Below, in pieces: positions 22,323 to 35,250 of a stretch of 64,000 nucleotides of DNA (the stretch's first letter is position 1; each line of letters opens with the position of its first letter). The DNA comes from Alopecurus myosuroides (lineage: Eukaryota; Streptophyta; Magnoliopsida; Poales; Poaceae). The notes below the pieces were generated by a model. That model was not told the origin of the DNA, made no database searches, and worked only from the letters and a program-made list of their open reading frames with translations. A program made the translations under genes and the position numbers. The DNA lies in assembly GCA_028641055.1 (NCBI GenBank), contig CM054059.1:108698263-108762262 (forward strand). The letters are read 5' to 3'.

Positions 22323-25300
22323 AAAAAATTACTAGTCCTAGTCTAACAAAACCAGAACTCCTCCACTGTTTAGTCACCCTGTGTGGGTCCTATGAGACAG
22401 AAAAAGTTTACTTTTCTCCTCAAACTGCTCCTACTTTAGCAAATGGGGAGATTCCAAATCACCATACCAATTTTTCAGTCAACTAGTCACATGTTTCTTG
22501 TACTAGACATAAGTCCCAGGAATCTTTTTCTTAGTCCCACCTTCTCCACCGTTTAGTCCTAGGTCTAAGAGAAAAAAGATGCTCTTAGTCACATCTTTTT
22601 TGCAACACTGCACACGCCCTAAAAAGAGACTGTAGACTGAAGAGATTAGGGCTAGCTCGCAGGCGCTTTCGTGTAGACCAAGTGAGAGAACATGACAATC
22701 CAGTCTTGAAGAACCGCAAGTTGAGACAGATTGCTGCACTTGTGGGACCAAAGAAAGAGGTCTTCCGCACATCGACGAAAGATCAACTGGACATGATGCA
22801 TCTTGTTCCTGAAGACCTTGGCGTTACGGCGTTTCCAAATATTCGATAGAGCACAAATGATGAGTGAGGAGCAGACTTTGCAAGCGACAGGATTGAACCA
22901 AAGGTCGCGCAGGCGATCACATCCAGAGACGTCGGCGTGGATGGCTGGAACAGCCGACAAGAACGACTGAATGTGGCGGCAGTGAAGGAATAGGTGAGTG
23001 GTGGACTCTGACTCAGGCAAAATGGGCATGTAGCAGAGTCCGAGATGCCCCTTCAAAACCGATGCAAGTTGGTGAATAGGCGATTGCGATCCGCTAACCA
23101 GACGAAGATACGACAACAGTTCGTCGAAAAGTTTCTCCAGGTGCAAGATGCAAAGGGGGATACCTGCAAATGATCAAAAGCTGCCAAATACGCTGAATTA
23201 GTGGTTAGAGGCTTACTGTTGCGACCAAATATCCTGACGTCTGACCTATCTGTATCAAGCGTGACCGTGGCCAATAGAGATTGCAAGTTTAAAAGCTCAA
23301 TGTAGGCAACATGAGATAGATGAGGCTGAAGGGAAATGAGTAGGGAGGGAATAGAGCAAACAAAAGAAACCACGGAGTTGGGGCGAGTGATATGGGAATA
23401 CAGAGCGGGGAATTGAGAGGCAAGGGAGGATGAGTTGAACCAGGTGTCTAGCCAGAAGGAGGTTGAGGTGCCGGAGCTGATCGACACTTTGGTGATAGAT
23501 CAAAATCTTGGTAGACAAGAAAGGAGGTCTTTCCAAACTACAGAGTGCAGTTGGCTATCATCACCTAGGTCTGAAGAGGAGGTCCAACCGTAGTTTAGGC
23601 GGAACCAATTGACCCACGGGAGATTAGAGTCTGAATGGATTTTTAAAGGGACTTCATCATGAGCGCGTAGTTGTGAGTGCGAAGGCATCTGAATCCTAAC
23701 CCGCCCCGAGAGATAGGAGCGCAAACTTCGTCTCATGCGACCTTACATTGGCACCCGTTAACGTGATCGTCGCCGGCCCTGAAGAAGGCACGAAAACTTT
23801 GTCGAAAGCCTGGATAGTGCCCGTCGGCACTAGGAAAGCCGAGAGAAGGTGCGAAGCCATGGCCCTGAGAGAGGATTTGACAAGAATGGCTCTGCTGCTG
23901 ATGGGAAGCACCTTGCCAATCCACCCCAGAAGGCGTTTCCCAAATTTCTCAAGGTATGGTTTAAAGGCAGATAAATTAAGTTTATGCGTGGACAAAGGAA
24001 GACCTAGGTAAGTTTGAGGGAATGAAGCAACCGAGCAGCCGAAGCTAGCTGCCAAGGTGGAAGCCATAATAGGGTCAATCGTGAATAGGGGAAAACGTAC
24101 TTTTGTGGAAGTTAATGACAAGACCCGTGGAATCGGAGAATATTTGAAGAATAGATTTGAGGTTATCAATGCATTATGGGGTAGCCTTGAGAATGATAAT
24201 AGTATCGTCGGCATACTGCAAGATCGGGCAAGGCAGGTCTACCACTACCGAGTGTAGAAGGAGGTTGTCACGCTAGGCTGAGTGAATGAGAAGCCGAAGG
24301 ATATAGGCCATGGAGTTGAATAGGTAGGGGGATAGAGGATCACCCTGGCGCAGCCTGCGGCGGCATTGGATCCACCTGCCTGGGGTACCGTTTAGCAGCA
24401 CTGCGGAATGACTAGAGCTGTTAAGGTTCTTAATTCTAAAGCAGAATATTTTGGAGAAGCCTTGGCAAGAATAATGCGATGTAGCCCCTCCCAGATCACC
24501 GAATAGAAAGCTTTTTAGAAATCCAGTTTAAGGACAACTGACGGGCATTTACGGCGGTGACATGTTTGTACAATATCGGCCGCGTAGATAAAGTTTTCAG
24601 AAACCGAGCGACCTTTGATAAAACCCGTTTGGTCTTGACTGATGATCTTAGGAATGAGAAGTTGTAGGGGGTTGGCTAGGCATTTCGTGATAAGTTTGAC
24701 GCGACAATTTTGAAGGGAGATGGGTCTGAATTTGTCTGGACTCGTAGCGCCAGGTTGTTTCGGAATGAGGACAATGTATGATTTATTTATGCGCGTGAGA
24801 TCAACAGCCGAGTCAAAGATAGCGTTTACCACATGAATGAGTCGCCCTGGACCAAGTTCCAGCAATACTTGTAAAAGGCCGGCCCAAAGCCGTCCGGGCC
24901 AGGACTTGAGTTGCAGTCCATGGCCCAGAGAGCTGATTTGATTTCAGCTAAGGAGAAAGGGGTGTCGATCGAAGCTGAGTCGGAGACTGAAAGAGCTGAA
25001 GAGGCTGTGATAGTGTTGACATCGTAGGCAAAGGAGATGGGGAGAGGGTTCCCGATTAGGGATTTGAAGAGCGATGGATGGTGGCATGCATACCATTATG
25101 CGATGTGAAGGTGGTACCCTAGTCGGTAATCACCTTAATGTTGTTTTTCTGAAGGCGAACTGTAGCAGATAGGTGGTAAAAAGCCTAGTTTTCGTCGCCT
25201 AGCCTACAATATTTAATCTTGGCACGTTGACGCCAGTACATAGCGGTGACAACGTTGAGAGAGTGCAACGCGCCTTTGACTAGAATGCGCAGATGGAATT

Positions 25301-25584
25301 CTAAGTAGGAGAGAGGGCGAGTCTCTTCTAGTTTGTCTACAAAGGAGATAATCGTGGCGCAGTTCTTACAGAAATCTCAGTATCCAGGAATTAGAATTCT
25401 GCCTTGTTCCCATCTAGCTTCCTTTTTCTCGCGAACAAGCGGGGCGGTATGTAAACTGGTGTTTATTTCGGCCGCATCGTGTTGAGACACATTAAAAAGA
25501 AAAAGATGACTAGCCAATCCTGGGATCATTTCCTCCAAGCACAAGGGGCAAGAGCAGTGCATTGCAACAATTTCTCTTAGTTTT

Positions 25585-26591
25585 TTCTTAAACAGGGAGG
25601 GCCTCGGAAGGGGCTACAAGACCCATGTTAAACCATATAGCGGATGTACAAGTTAATTACATGGGACCCCACGAAAAAAAACATAGGTTTCTAAAAAGTG
25701 CACAAAGGACCTTGCTAAAAGATAGAAAACTACAATTAGTCCCCACCATCGAGAACTAAGAGGAAATCGAGCTTGCCATCGCCTAACACTGTAGCATGGA
25801 CAAAGGGCCTCACAACGGAGGTTGAACAATGGCCGGACCACACCAGCAATTTCATCAGGCCACCATGGACCGTGAAAGATGTGCTCAAAGAACTGAAGGC
25901 TTCGACACTCCAGAACCGCGACGACCCGCCATCTGCTGCAACACCGCACCCTCAAATACCACCATGGCGACCAGCGAGGTACATAGGGACATAGCAAAGA
26001 CAGACCTCGAAGCAGCCAAGATTCTCTGCCACCAACTTTTGATAGTGGACCCGCCATCGGAACTTGGATACCTCCCACAGATCAGAGGAGGCAAGGCAAG
26101 AAGTTTGCAACAACTCCGAATATGAAAATTGGCCTTATTTGCGGAGTAGCTCGGAGCTCCCTGCCACGACGCATGCGGCCCCGACCATCGGAGCACCATG
26201 CCCAGAAGAAAAACCACCCAGCAGCACTAGATCCAGCTGACACGGATCAGCACCATCCTCTAGATCGAGCTTACTTGAGAGCGCTCTGGAGGAGATCCAC
26301 GCAACGACAGATGGAAGAGCACCAACGCCACTCAGATCGCCGCCTAAAGCCATCCGGCTCTGATCTCACATGTCGTTGGCAAACACCCTAGAGGCACACA
26401 ACCGAAACCCGAAAAGCAGCAAACTACTCTAGAATAAATCCTACTTCTACTATATGCAAGCGAACCATAAGCACCTCTCCCGTCTTGTCCCCAGCCGGCA
26501 CCGTCGGCGGAGAAGGTCCGGGATTGGGCCGGGAAAGAAGGACACGCAGATATGACTCTCAACGGGGGCAAGGTGGGAGAGAAAAGTGGTC
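25585..26591 (-). mobile_element. Short LINE-like retroposon inserted in the second LINE
   Basis: The segment is flanked by ATTTCTCTTAGTTT on both sides (25570-25583 and 26592-26605), a 14-bp target duplication. At its plus-strand left edge a T-rich run reads on the minus strand as an A-rich tail (AAGAAAAAA). That combination indicates a 5'-truncated, minus-strand LINE-type insertion. No coding domain was recognised in its ~1 kb. Confidence 0.6.
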
Positions 26592-26684
26592 CCATTTCTC
26601 TTAGTTTGGGAGCGACAAATCTTGCATGAAGTGAAAAGTGGTCCCATTTCTCTTAGTTTGGGAGCGACAAATCTTGCATGAAGT
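26581..26684 (+). repeat. Two-copy 52-bp tandem duplication
   Basis: A unit beginning GAAAAGTGGTCCCATTTCTC occurs at 26581 and 26633 with no visible differences. It includes the right copy of the LINE insertion's target site, so it arose after or with that event. Confidence 0.85.
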
Positions 26685-26690
26685 GCCTGA

Positions 26691-27439
26691 CACAGGTGGC
26701 GTCAAAGTACTCCGCGGCCGACAGTCGCTAGGGGTGAGCAACCTTCCGCCACTTCCCAAACTACAATTTTTTTAAAGGGAGAAAGATGTCCTAATCTATT
26801 AAGAAAAAAAAATATTCAGTTAATTAACTAAAAAATCTCGCAAAAAGCATTACAATAAAAACCACAAGCAAACAACCTCCAAAGCAAGCAACCACCGACC
26901 GACAAGAAAAAACCAACAAGCTCTCCCACCTAATACAAACCACAAATAGAACGTCTAAAATCACTCTTCAAATATCAAGGGTAGCTAAATCAACCTGAAC
27001 AATGAATTCAAAGTAGCCATCTGTACCTAATAATTAAAGCGTTAAGACTTACTTGGTTGGTTGGTTGGTCCGTCATCGAAACTGCCTTCCAAGATGATAT
27101 AAATTTCCCACTATGCCACCCATAAGTTCGTACCAATTCGTTTTCATTTTTCGTAAAACTCTGTCATCTTTGTTTCGTCTGTCTACTTATAGGACGCGTT
27201 TGGTAGCCTGCAGCCTCCAAACAGGCCCGTCAGCTTTGAAACTGGTTGGTTGGTTGATTGGTTCCATGCGGGTGAAATTTTGGCTCGCATGCTCCTCAAA
27301 GCACCCCTGGGCCAGACCCGCTGAGAGTGACCGAATCAACAGTTTCCATCGAGCCAGACCCTAGAGCTTCCAAAAGGACATGGTGGGGTGCGGGCGGGAG
27401 CTGTGCGGGGATTGCGGGAGATGGCAAAATTCCGACGTC
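26691..27439. other. AT-rich intergenic DNA
   Basis: No gene was seen. A short 'ttggttggttgg' run is at 27055-27067, and a related one is at 27243-27263. Confidence 0.5.
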
Positions 27440-27847
27440 GTTGAACGTATAGTATGGGAACCTAGAGGGGGGGTGAATAGGTGCTACGACCAATTTTAAT
27501 TTTCTTCAAATTAAGGCTTGACACAAAGGTAAATTATCTAGATATGCAACTACGGTGAATTTACCTATATAACAACAACAAAATACATGATACAAACATG
27601 AGTAAAGGAGAGAGAACGAGGTAACTGATAGAGGAAGCACGTGGAGACGAGGATGTAATCCCGAGTTCCTCCTTTTAAGGGGAGTACGTCTCGTTGGAGG
27701 GGTGTGAGATCGCCACAGAGGCCTACTGAACGACACAAATGCTTCATCCTATTCTCCGATGAACAACGCCATAAAGGTCTAGTTCACCTTCCACTATTGA
27801 TCCCCTTTTAGGCGGCAATCGAGTCCTTTACAACAAGCTTGAGGCAT
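27440..27847 (-). repeat. Unclassified repeat, left part (continues at 39426 and 63124)
   Basis: It starts near 'gggaacctagagggggggtg', a motif I recall from high-copy grass repeats, and runs through 'aggggagtacgtctcgttgg', matching the 5' part of the copy at 1-1150. It is interrupted at 27848 by a solo LTR, and the remainder resumes at 39426. Confidence 0.6.
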
Positions 27848-29345
27848 TGATACGTCATAAACATGTCCTTAATTTTTGATGTTCCATGTTGTTTTCATGC
27901 CATATGCTACATGTTTTCCTTACACTTTATGTCATTTTTATCGATTTCCCGGGACTAACCTATTGACAAGATGCCACAGAGCCAGTTCCCGTTTTCTACT
28001 GTTTTTAGTTTCAGAAAAGTTGTTCTGGAAATATTCTCGGAATTGGAAAATTCGAAGCCCGGAAGTCTTAGAATCCCCGAAGGTTCCGAGGACTCCCAAA
28101 GAGGCCCGGAGGGGGGCACATGGGGGCCACACCATAGGGCGGCGCCCCTGGCCGCGCCTGGGGGTGGTGTGGGCCCATCGGGTGCCCTCCGCCAGCGTCC
28201 TTTCGCCCATATATTCTCTCCGATGCGTGAACCCTAAAAATATACCAATTTTTCACGAAAAACACCCGAGACCACCGTCATCGTCAACCCGAGATTAGGA
28301 GGGTTCTGGAGTTATCCCCGACACCCTGCAGGGATGAAAAATCATCACTAGAGGGCTCTACACCATCATGCCCGCCTCCGAAGTGATGCGTGAGTAGTTC
28401 ATCCTTGGACTACGGGTCCATAGCAGTAGATAGATGGTGGTCCTCTCCTCTTTATGCCTCATATTTAGATCTCGTGAGCCGCCTCACATGATCGAGATCA
28501 TCTTATTGTAATGCTACATGTTATGTGTGCTGGGATCCGATGATTATTGAATGCTATGTCTCTTGATTATCAATCTATCATGTTGTCTTCATGTGTATGT
28601 TATTTATGATCTTGCATGCTCTCCGTTGTTAGTAGATGCTCTGTCCAAGTAGATACTAGTGACTCTAAGAGGAAGTATTTATGCTCGATAGTGGGTTTAT
28701 GCCTCATTTGCATATGTGCTCGAGTGACAGAAACGTGACAGATGGAGGATGTGTTGTTTCCATTAGGAGAAAACAACGATGTTTACTTTTACATTGTTTA
28801 CATTACACACTTTGCTTACTGCGATAATATGTTGCTTGCACCTTAATACCCAACATTTGTTCGGATGATATTCGAAGGGTGGATTATTAGTCATAGATGT
28901 AGTTGGCTGACAGTCTATGTTTCTTGTTGTAATGCCCGCATGAATCTCATAGTAATCATTATGTCATGCATGTTTCATTACCTATCAATATCCCAGCTGT
29001 AATTTGTTCACCACGCATGTTAGCTATCTTTTATGGAGAGACACCACTAGTGAACTGTGGACCCTTGTCCATTTTCTCATTCTGATAATACAACCACTGC
29101 TTCCACTTTGTTCACGCTGCTACTGCTACTTTCATACGGTTCTTATACTATTTTCCACACCATACGTTTAACCCCTTTGTGTTCAGCAAAACCGGTGAGA
29201 TTGACAACCTCACTGCTTCGTTGGGGAAAAATGAATTGATTGTGTTGTGTAGGTTCCACGTTGTTGCTGAACCGGTAGTGCGCCCTGCCATCTCAGCTGC
29301 ATCAACCTTCGGAAGTTGCTTGTTTGTCCTACTGGTTGATATAAC

Positions 29346-29825
29346 TGTCGTGGGATTATCACGGCAGATGTTACCGGGGGTAACTGATCTTGGGGCAAGA
29401 CGACACAGGCGTTTGGGAGAGGGTTTAGCTCAGAGGAAAACATGATGGAACTCGATCTGGTAGCCGGCAATCAAGTCGCAGAGTCTCCGATCTCAATATA
29501 TTAACTCAACTCTCGTGTTACACTGGATGCTCGATATCACGCGATATTGCTAGAACTCTTGGATCTCTGTCTAAAACTAGACCTGGGAGTCGGTTTATAA
29601 AGCACCCGTACCCCCTGGCTTATTCCCCAAGGCGTACCCTGGGTCCTACCCGGACACGGCGCACAAACCCTAGCTTTCCTTTACAATAACCCACAATCCG
29701 GGTTGCTGGGCCTACAAACTTGGGCCTTCCACAAGCTTCCTTATCCTTAGCCGGATTCTGCGCACCATCCTTTGGGCCGGGTTACTCCTTGGAGTTTGGC
29801 CTACCGGGTTATCATCCCCCCGTCA
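29346..29825 (-). repeat. Tat element 3' LTR
   Basis: 480 bp with TG/CA ends. A TATA box (TTTATAAA on the minus strand) lies at about 29593-29601. The sequence just inside it on the minus strand is CTGGGGACTAC, a weak polypurine tract. Confidence 0.93.
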
Positions 29826-30207
29826 GTAGTCCCCAGAATAGCCTGGGCTTCATGGATCCTCCTTGAAGCGCTCGCTATTCCCTGCAAAGATATCAAACAC
29901 ACAGGCATATAGAGGCCGGGTTAAGATGCTCTGATATTCAGCTAGGCCTTACTCCACGGCGGCCATGTAGTAACCCGGGTTTTTTCCTCCAAACACCTTT
30001 AATTTTCCAGGTCTAAACCCTAATAAGAATACCAAAATTCCACACTCGATAATCGATCCTGATATCACGGGATGGATTCCCTTCTCTCTTTTATCCAGAT
30101 GCCTCGCCCAATATTTGGCGCAAATCTCGCAGAAACTTAATTAAATAGCCGTTTTACCTCCGCAACTCCCGGCCCCCACTCACCAAACCGGGCTTACCCA
30201 CCTATAC
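29826..30207. other. Tat element sequence between 3' LTR and antisense promoter
   Basis: Non-coding. It holds the weak polypurine tract (minus strand) next to the LTR and the upstream promoter of the antisense gene. Confidence 0.6.
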
Positions 30208-30215
30208 TATAAATA
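30208..30215 (+). promoter_or_regulatory. TATA box of the antisense gene in the Tat element
   Basis: TATAAATA is followed about 30 bp later by a leader and then a strong donor (CCG then GTAAGC, exon end 30483). It faces opposite to the retrotransposon transcript. Confidence 0.6.
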
Positions 30216-31015
30216 AGCTCCTTGGGGGTAACCCGAACCCTAACGGCTCATTTCCCCCCATTCCGCTTCCTTTCCCCTTCTAAGCTCACTCTCACTGAGC
30301 ACCACCACGGAAATCCCGCGCGCATCACCGGAGCCCATCGGCCGGAGGCTGCGCTCCGCCACGACTCGCCCCGCGCTGCCACCAAGATCCGCCGGCGAAT
30401 CCCAATCCGGCCCGTCAAGGACCGCGAAGGGACACCAGGCTTGCGCCATCTGCCTCCGCAAAGCCTCGCTCAGATCTCCTCCGGTAAGCCACTTGCGTCC
30501 AATAATTCGCCCTTGCACTTTTTGATTTAACCTTAAATTAGATCCAAATCGACCCGCCAACGATTCCTCGGCCATGCCGAATTAAGCTGCTAACATTCCT
30601 TCCAGCTCGCATAATAGATAAGCTATGGATTCCAATCCATTCTCCTACTACCTGTAAGTATTAATTTCGCCACAAATCCGAAGATAAGATTCCCAATCTG
30701 GGCCCGATCCACTCAAAATTTCCGCCTCGGCCTCAATCACCCGGCCGGACTTCCCCTTTTCAGTTCCTTTTATTCGCGTTAAGTGCCTATGCAGCCATCC
30801 ATCGCCCCCAAAGAACCCCTTCAACACTTAGATCTCCATAATTTTCGTCATAATACTTGATACCCGGACAATTTCGAACTTTACTCGGTGAGCTAACGCC
30901 CGGGTCACACACAATTTTTCATGTCTCAATATTACCCCACCGATACTCGGCCGGCTCACAACTTCCGGGTCTTAATCCTCTTATCCTTTTACTTTGTATT
31001 TTGCAGGTCAACCAC

Positions 31016-34000
31016 ATGGCTCCCAAAAAGCAGGGGAAAACTCCAACCAAAGTTAAAGCCGCCAACTCCATATCCGCCAACTGGGCGCGGTCTTCAGTCA
31101 CCAAATCCAAGTTGGAGGAGCTAGTGGAGCTGGGAGTTCTTCCTCCTCAAGAGGATATCCAATGGAGAGTGCCGGGTAAGGAGACCCGGCCCACCCCGAC
31201 AAAAGGCGAGGTAATTTGCTTTGTGGAACATGTGACCCGGGGCTTCCGCCCACCGGGTCACCCCTTTTTCCGTGATGTTTTGAATCATTACGGTCTTCGC
31301 GTCTTTGATATCGGGCCTAATTCTGTTCTCAACATCTCCCACTTCATAGTCCTTTCCGAATCATACTTGTGCACTTCGCCAAGTCTAGCTCTTTTCATCG
31401 AGCTTTTTCAATGCAAACCGTGCCGCGAGAGCGGTGACGGGGCGCTTCTCGCTTGCGGCGGGGTTTCCATCCAGCGCCGCAAGAATTCTCTGATGCCACC
31501 CCTCACCCTTAATTCCCATGTCAAGCACTGGCAGCTCTCCTACTTCTACTGCCAAGACACCTCCCCACCCGGCCAAAAGAAGCTGCCGGGTTACTCAGAG
31601 GGTCTTCTTGACATCTCTGATAAATTTAGTGCCTTTGCCCCTGACTCGGACAGGGAGGCAATTCAACCTCTTTTAGCCAAAATCACCACTCTCAAAGCCC
31701 AAGGCCTCATCGGGCTCAACCTGGTGAAGACTTGGGTAGATTTCCGGATTCAACCCAACTCCATCCGCACAAAGTTAATGTGCGAGTATTCAGGGCAACC
31801 TACAGACCCGCTCCGGTACTCCGACAATATCTTCGCAGCTGGCGATACTCATAAAACCATCAAGGGCTTTCTGACCGAAAAGCTTGAGGTAATCCGGAAC
31901 ATATCCGGGTTAGAGCCCTTCACGCTTGAGAACCCAGCCCCCAAGGTGAAAACCCGACTTTGATGCCTTTACCTTTGCTCTTTCCGCTCAATGCAGTTAA
32001 TAACCCTTATGTTAACACTTTTCAGGCTGATGATGATTTTTGGAAAACCAATGCCTCCCCTAGCTCCGAAAGTCCAGAGGAGCAAGAAACTGTTAACTCG
32101 GACGAAGGTACTCTCCGGATTTTATTTGGTTCCCTTGAACTCACCATAACCCCTTTATTTCCAACCATAACTTTGATGATATCCAGAACAAGAAGATGAC
32201 GAAGAAGAAAACTCCGATGACAAAGTAGAATCTGCCAGCGACGAGGAAGAACTGGAGCCGACAGTCAAGGTCGGATCCAAAAGAAAGACTCAAGAGGCCA
32301 CCTCCAAGGTTTCATATCTCCCCCTCGCATTCAACTCGCATTACTTTAATGATATACATGAGCTACCTTGACGTTATCCCACTGGCCGTTCTTGAAGGAG
32401 TCGCCCGTGCCCAAGCGTAGGTCAACTCGAAATCACCCGGGTGATGATGCCCTCAACCCGGGTATTTCATCGACCCCCCCGCGGCGGGCTGGTAATTACC
32501 CTATCTTTTCTGGGTCAAAACATTCTCTTTAAACCATTCCCATATGACATCTAACTTGATAATTTCCAGCTTCTCCCGAGTCCAGCGGTGGATTTCCTTG
32601 CGACTTTGCGGTGAATACCGGGTAAGATCCCCTTCCTGATGTTCCACCATATTTCATCACCCTTTCTTGACTGTGTACTTAGCTACTCACTGACAACATC
32701 TTATAGGGCCACGGTCGTTGTCAGCGATCAAGAGGAAACGGGGACCGAGGGCCCGGGTAAGGGGAGCCCGGCTGATAAGACTACAGCCGCGTCCAGCGGT
32801 GAAAAACAAGCGTCGCCGCCAAACCCGGACACGCAAGGAGCCGAGTATCCAATTGCTTCCCATGCAAGCAAGAAGAACAAAGCCACCGTCTTGGGTGCAG
32901 AAGAAGGAGCGTCGGATTCCGACACACAAATGACCCGGGTTCCGCCTCCTACTAAGAAGAAAGCTCCTTCCCGGAATTTCCAAGGCCCCGGGTCTTCTGA
33001 TACGAGTAAAGATACTTTCGATCAATTGATGAACACTCTCCTCACTATGAAGACTTCGGAGAGCCAGATCTTGGAGCGCATGGCTGCAGAGCAGCAGGTA
33101 AGGACACTTTGTATCTCATATTGCATACCTAGTCCCCAAGTTCCAAGTATGACTTGCAAAAGTGATGCTTGGTACTTTACACCACATTCAGCTTTCCATA
33201 CAATCCAACTAATACTTGCATTCCTTGCTACTTACAGGCACAGATAACCCGGTCTGATGAAACTTTACTGAGGACCGAACAACTTCTTCTTGCCGAGATG
33301 AAACGAAGGGAAATCCTTGAGGATGGCATGAAAACCTTGAAGAAAGATGTTTCCAAATACAAGAAGAAGTGCAATGCTGCTCAAACCGAACTGAAGAAAC
33401 TATCGGACCAGGTGTCCGATACTTATCAAATCTTGCTCAGTAAGTTTTCTGCTGTCAATTGGCTTCATGTCTTTGCTTTATTATAACAGACTCGGGATTA
33501 CTGATACGCTGTTTCTTTTGTTACGACTGCAGGTGCCAACCTTGCGTCCCCAGAGGAAAATGCCATTGTCAAGGCTAGAACCCTCAAGACTGTGCTCCGG
33601 ACTTTCTTTGCCGGAACAAAATTTATATTGGATGCTGTGAAGTGGCCTATGGAAGTATATCCGGGTGAAGAGAATCTCGTTCAAGCCTGCTCCACTGTAC
33701 CTGGCTGGATTGAAATCTGGAAACGCTCATCATGCCGGATTGGAATGACCCGGGCTTTTACTCTGGCCAAGGCTTTCTTTCCAAAGCTTGACCCGGCGAA
33801 GGTAACATCCGGGTTTCCCGAATTCAAGGCTGACGGTTCCAAATTTACACCCAAGGATTTCAAAGCCATACAAGCCGCAGTGCGCCCCTCAGCTACTACT
33901 TTGGCCGATAGCTTGGATCTAAATACGATTATGAGTGCATACGACGCTGATGGCAAAGTTATTACGGAGGAAGCGCCCCCGCCTTTTGATATCTTGGAGA

Positions 34001-34188
34001 AGTGGGTTTCTAGCTCGGCCAGGAAGAGGGAGGCGACTGCGAAGAGAGAGGCCGAGTTAGGATCGGGCCCGTCTGCTTCTACACCAGCCGTCCCTCCACC
34101 AGTCCGCCCTGATGCAATGAGTCCGGGTAAGGGTGCCGGGAAGGCTAAGCAGCAAACCAAGGACTCAGACCCGGAAGGCCGTGCTTAG
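31016..34188 (+). CDS. Antisense accessory gene of the Tat element, eight coding exons, 842 aa
   Basis: Coding exons: 31016-31945, 32026-32107, 32187-32308, 32398-32491, 32570-32621, 32707-33097, 33238-33439 and 33533-34188, all with GT/AG introns. The phases close exactly throughout (310 + 68 + 179 + 285 residues). A non-coding first exon ends at 30483, and its acceptor is at 31006. The first exon encodes a globular domain (FRPPGHPFFRDVLNHYGL, VLNISHFIVLSESYL, PSLALFIELFQCK) resembling the 'putative gypsy-type transposon' domain, Pfam PF04195. Then come acidic and KKK-rich disordered exons, a coiled coil (TEQLLLAEMKRREILEDGM), and a C-terminal domain (LKTVLRTFFAGTKFILDAV) with a charged tail. 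Function is unknown. Antisense ORFs in Grande/RIRE2-type elements occupy the same position. Confidence 0.82.
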
Positions 34189-35250
34189 GAGGCCGAATAG
34201 GGCCGTACTATCATAATACCTTGTAATGCTTTGTATTCACACTGTTATGCTTTTGATGGTGCGCCTGTGCACCCCTAAAACTGGCGCCGTACCTTGTAAC
34301 GTACTTTTAGTCCGTGATATACTTTGCGGCTTTCCTGGCCTTTTGATAACCGTATTGCTTGCCTATTCTTTGAACTTTTTCTCGATACCCGATTCTCTAT
34401 TTTGGCTCCCTTCGTAAGACTCGGTTTTCCGAGTACCAGGGGCTTTGATACGTGGACTTTTTCTTTAAGTCCCCAAGACTCGGATGTTGAGGTTTTTCGA
34501 ACTGCGATAGCCAAGTAGTTTGTTTCTGTTTCGAAGTCCCCAGTCCCCAGGACCCAAAGTCCGAGTCATGGGGGTGTGGCCTTTCTCAGAGAACAAAGTA
34601 TTTTTTACCGAGTCGCAAGCCTAAAGCCATTCCGTGTGAATACTGAAGTTATGCTTGATAGTTGTTGAGTTTCCGGCTTTTAGCCTTGTACTCTGCATAA
34701 ACTTGTGGTTTAGATGACCCTTTTGACTATCTTGTACTGTAAGCCGGCTTTCGCGTGGATACCATGTTGTTACATCCATACGAGAACAGTGTCAGGCAAG
34801 TCCCATTGGGCTTCATGGCTGATTGTAATCGTAAGCGAACGAATCATGCCACTTTAGTGTGAGTCACATCGAGCTTAAGTAAGAAAAGTCAAGAAAATTT
34901 GGCTCCTTTGTCCAGTTATAAGATTGCAGCCGTACTCGTTTGCGAATAATCGGCCCTTATAACTTATAGGCATCAAGGACGGGTCTTTTGGGTTGCTAGC
35001 TGGGCTACTTGAGCCGCCAGCCCCCGAGACCTGTATATACTCAACATTCTTAATGATACGGAAATACTGATGCCACGTGGATACTACTTACTTGTAATCA
35101 GGCTGTAACGAAATAGGACTTGATAACCATCTCTTTATTGCTGCGAGAAAGTTTGGATCAGCAGGCCGCCTCATTAAAAACCTTCCAGTCCCCTTAGGTA
35201 CCCTGGGTAGGAAAAGAGCGCGTCTGAAACCTGCTGCCCGTTACATTGTT
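34189..35250. other. Non-coding stretch of the Tat element between antisense gene and gag
   Basis: No open frame of note was seen. It would hold the 3' UTR of the plus-strand antisense gene and the junction left by the pol deletion. Motifs such as 'gtccccag' and 'aagactcggat' recur at 34470-34560. Confidence 0.6.

Larger units (their letters stand above)
14949..22617. mobile_element. Small TIR element (MITE-like), interrupted by the MULE
   Basis: GCGTGTGCAGTGT at 14949 is matched by its complement ACACTGCACACGC ending at 22617. Without the MULE the element is about 320 bp (14949-14982 plus 22332-22617). The interior has the 'agtcctag' and 'cttagtccc' motifs common in grass MITEs. A clean target duplication was not found, so the boundaries are moderately supported. 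Confidence 0.5.
22640..26690 (-). pseudogene. Second LINE, minus strand, split by an insertion
   Basis: Minus-strand frames read as another plant LINE. Near 24885-24915 SSPGPDGF opens the RT domain. 24515-24865 carries KSYIVLIPKQPGATSPDKFRP and DQTGFIKGRSVSENF. 23696-24214 carries YLGLPLSTHKL and RAILVKSSL. 22652-23487 carries the C-terminal zinc-binding region (SESTTHLFLHCRH). Upstream linker sequence (25010-25565) continues beyond an insertion at 25585-26591 into 26592-26690. Several frame changes and stops break it. It differs in motif detail from the LINE at 2745-4785 and belongs to a different subfamily. Confidence 0.85.

Noticed and set aside
30240..30575. 102- and 111-codon ORFs at the start of the antisense gene
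   Set aside because: The plus-strand frame begins without ATG and ends in the first intron. The minus-strand frame is its shadow. The region fits a non-coding first exon.
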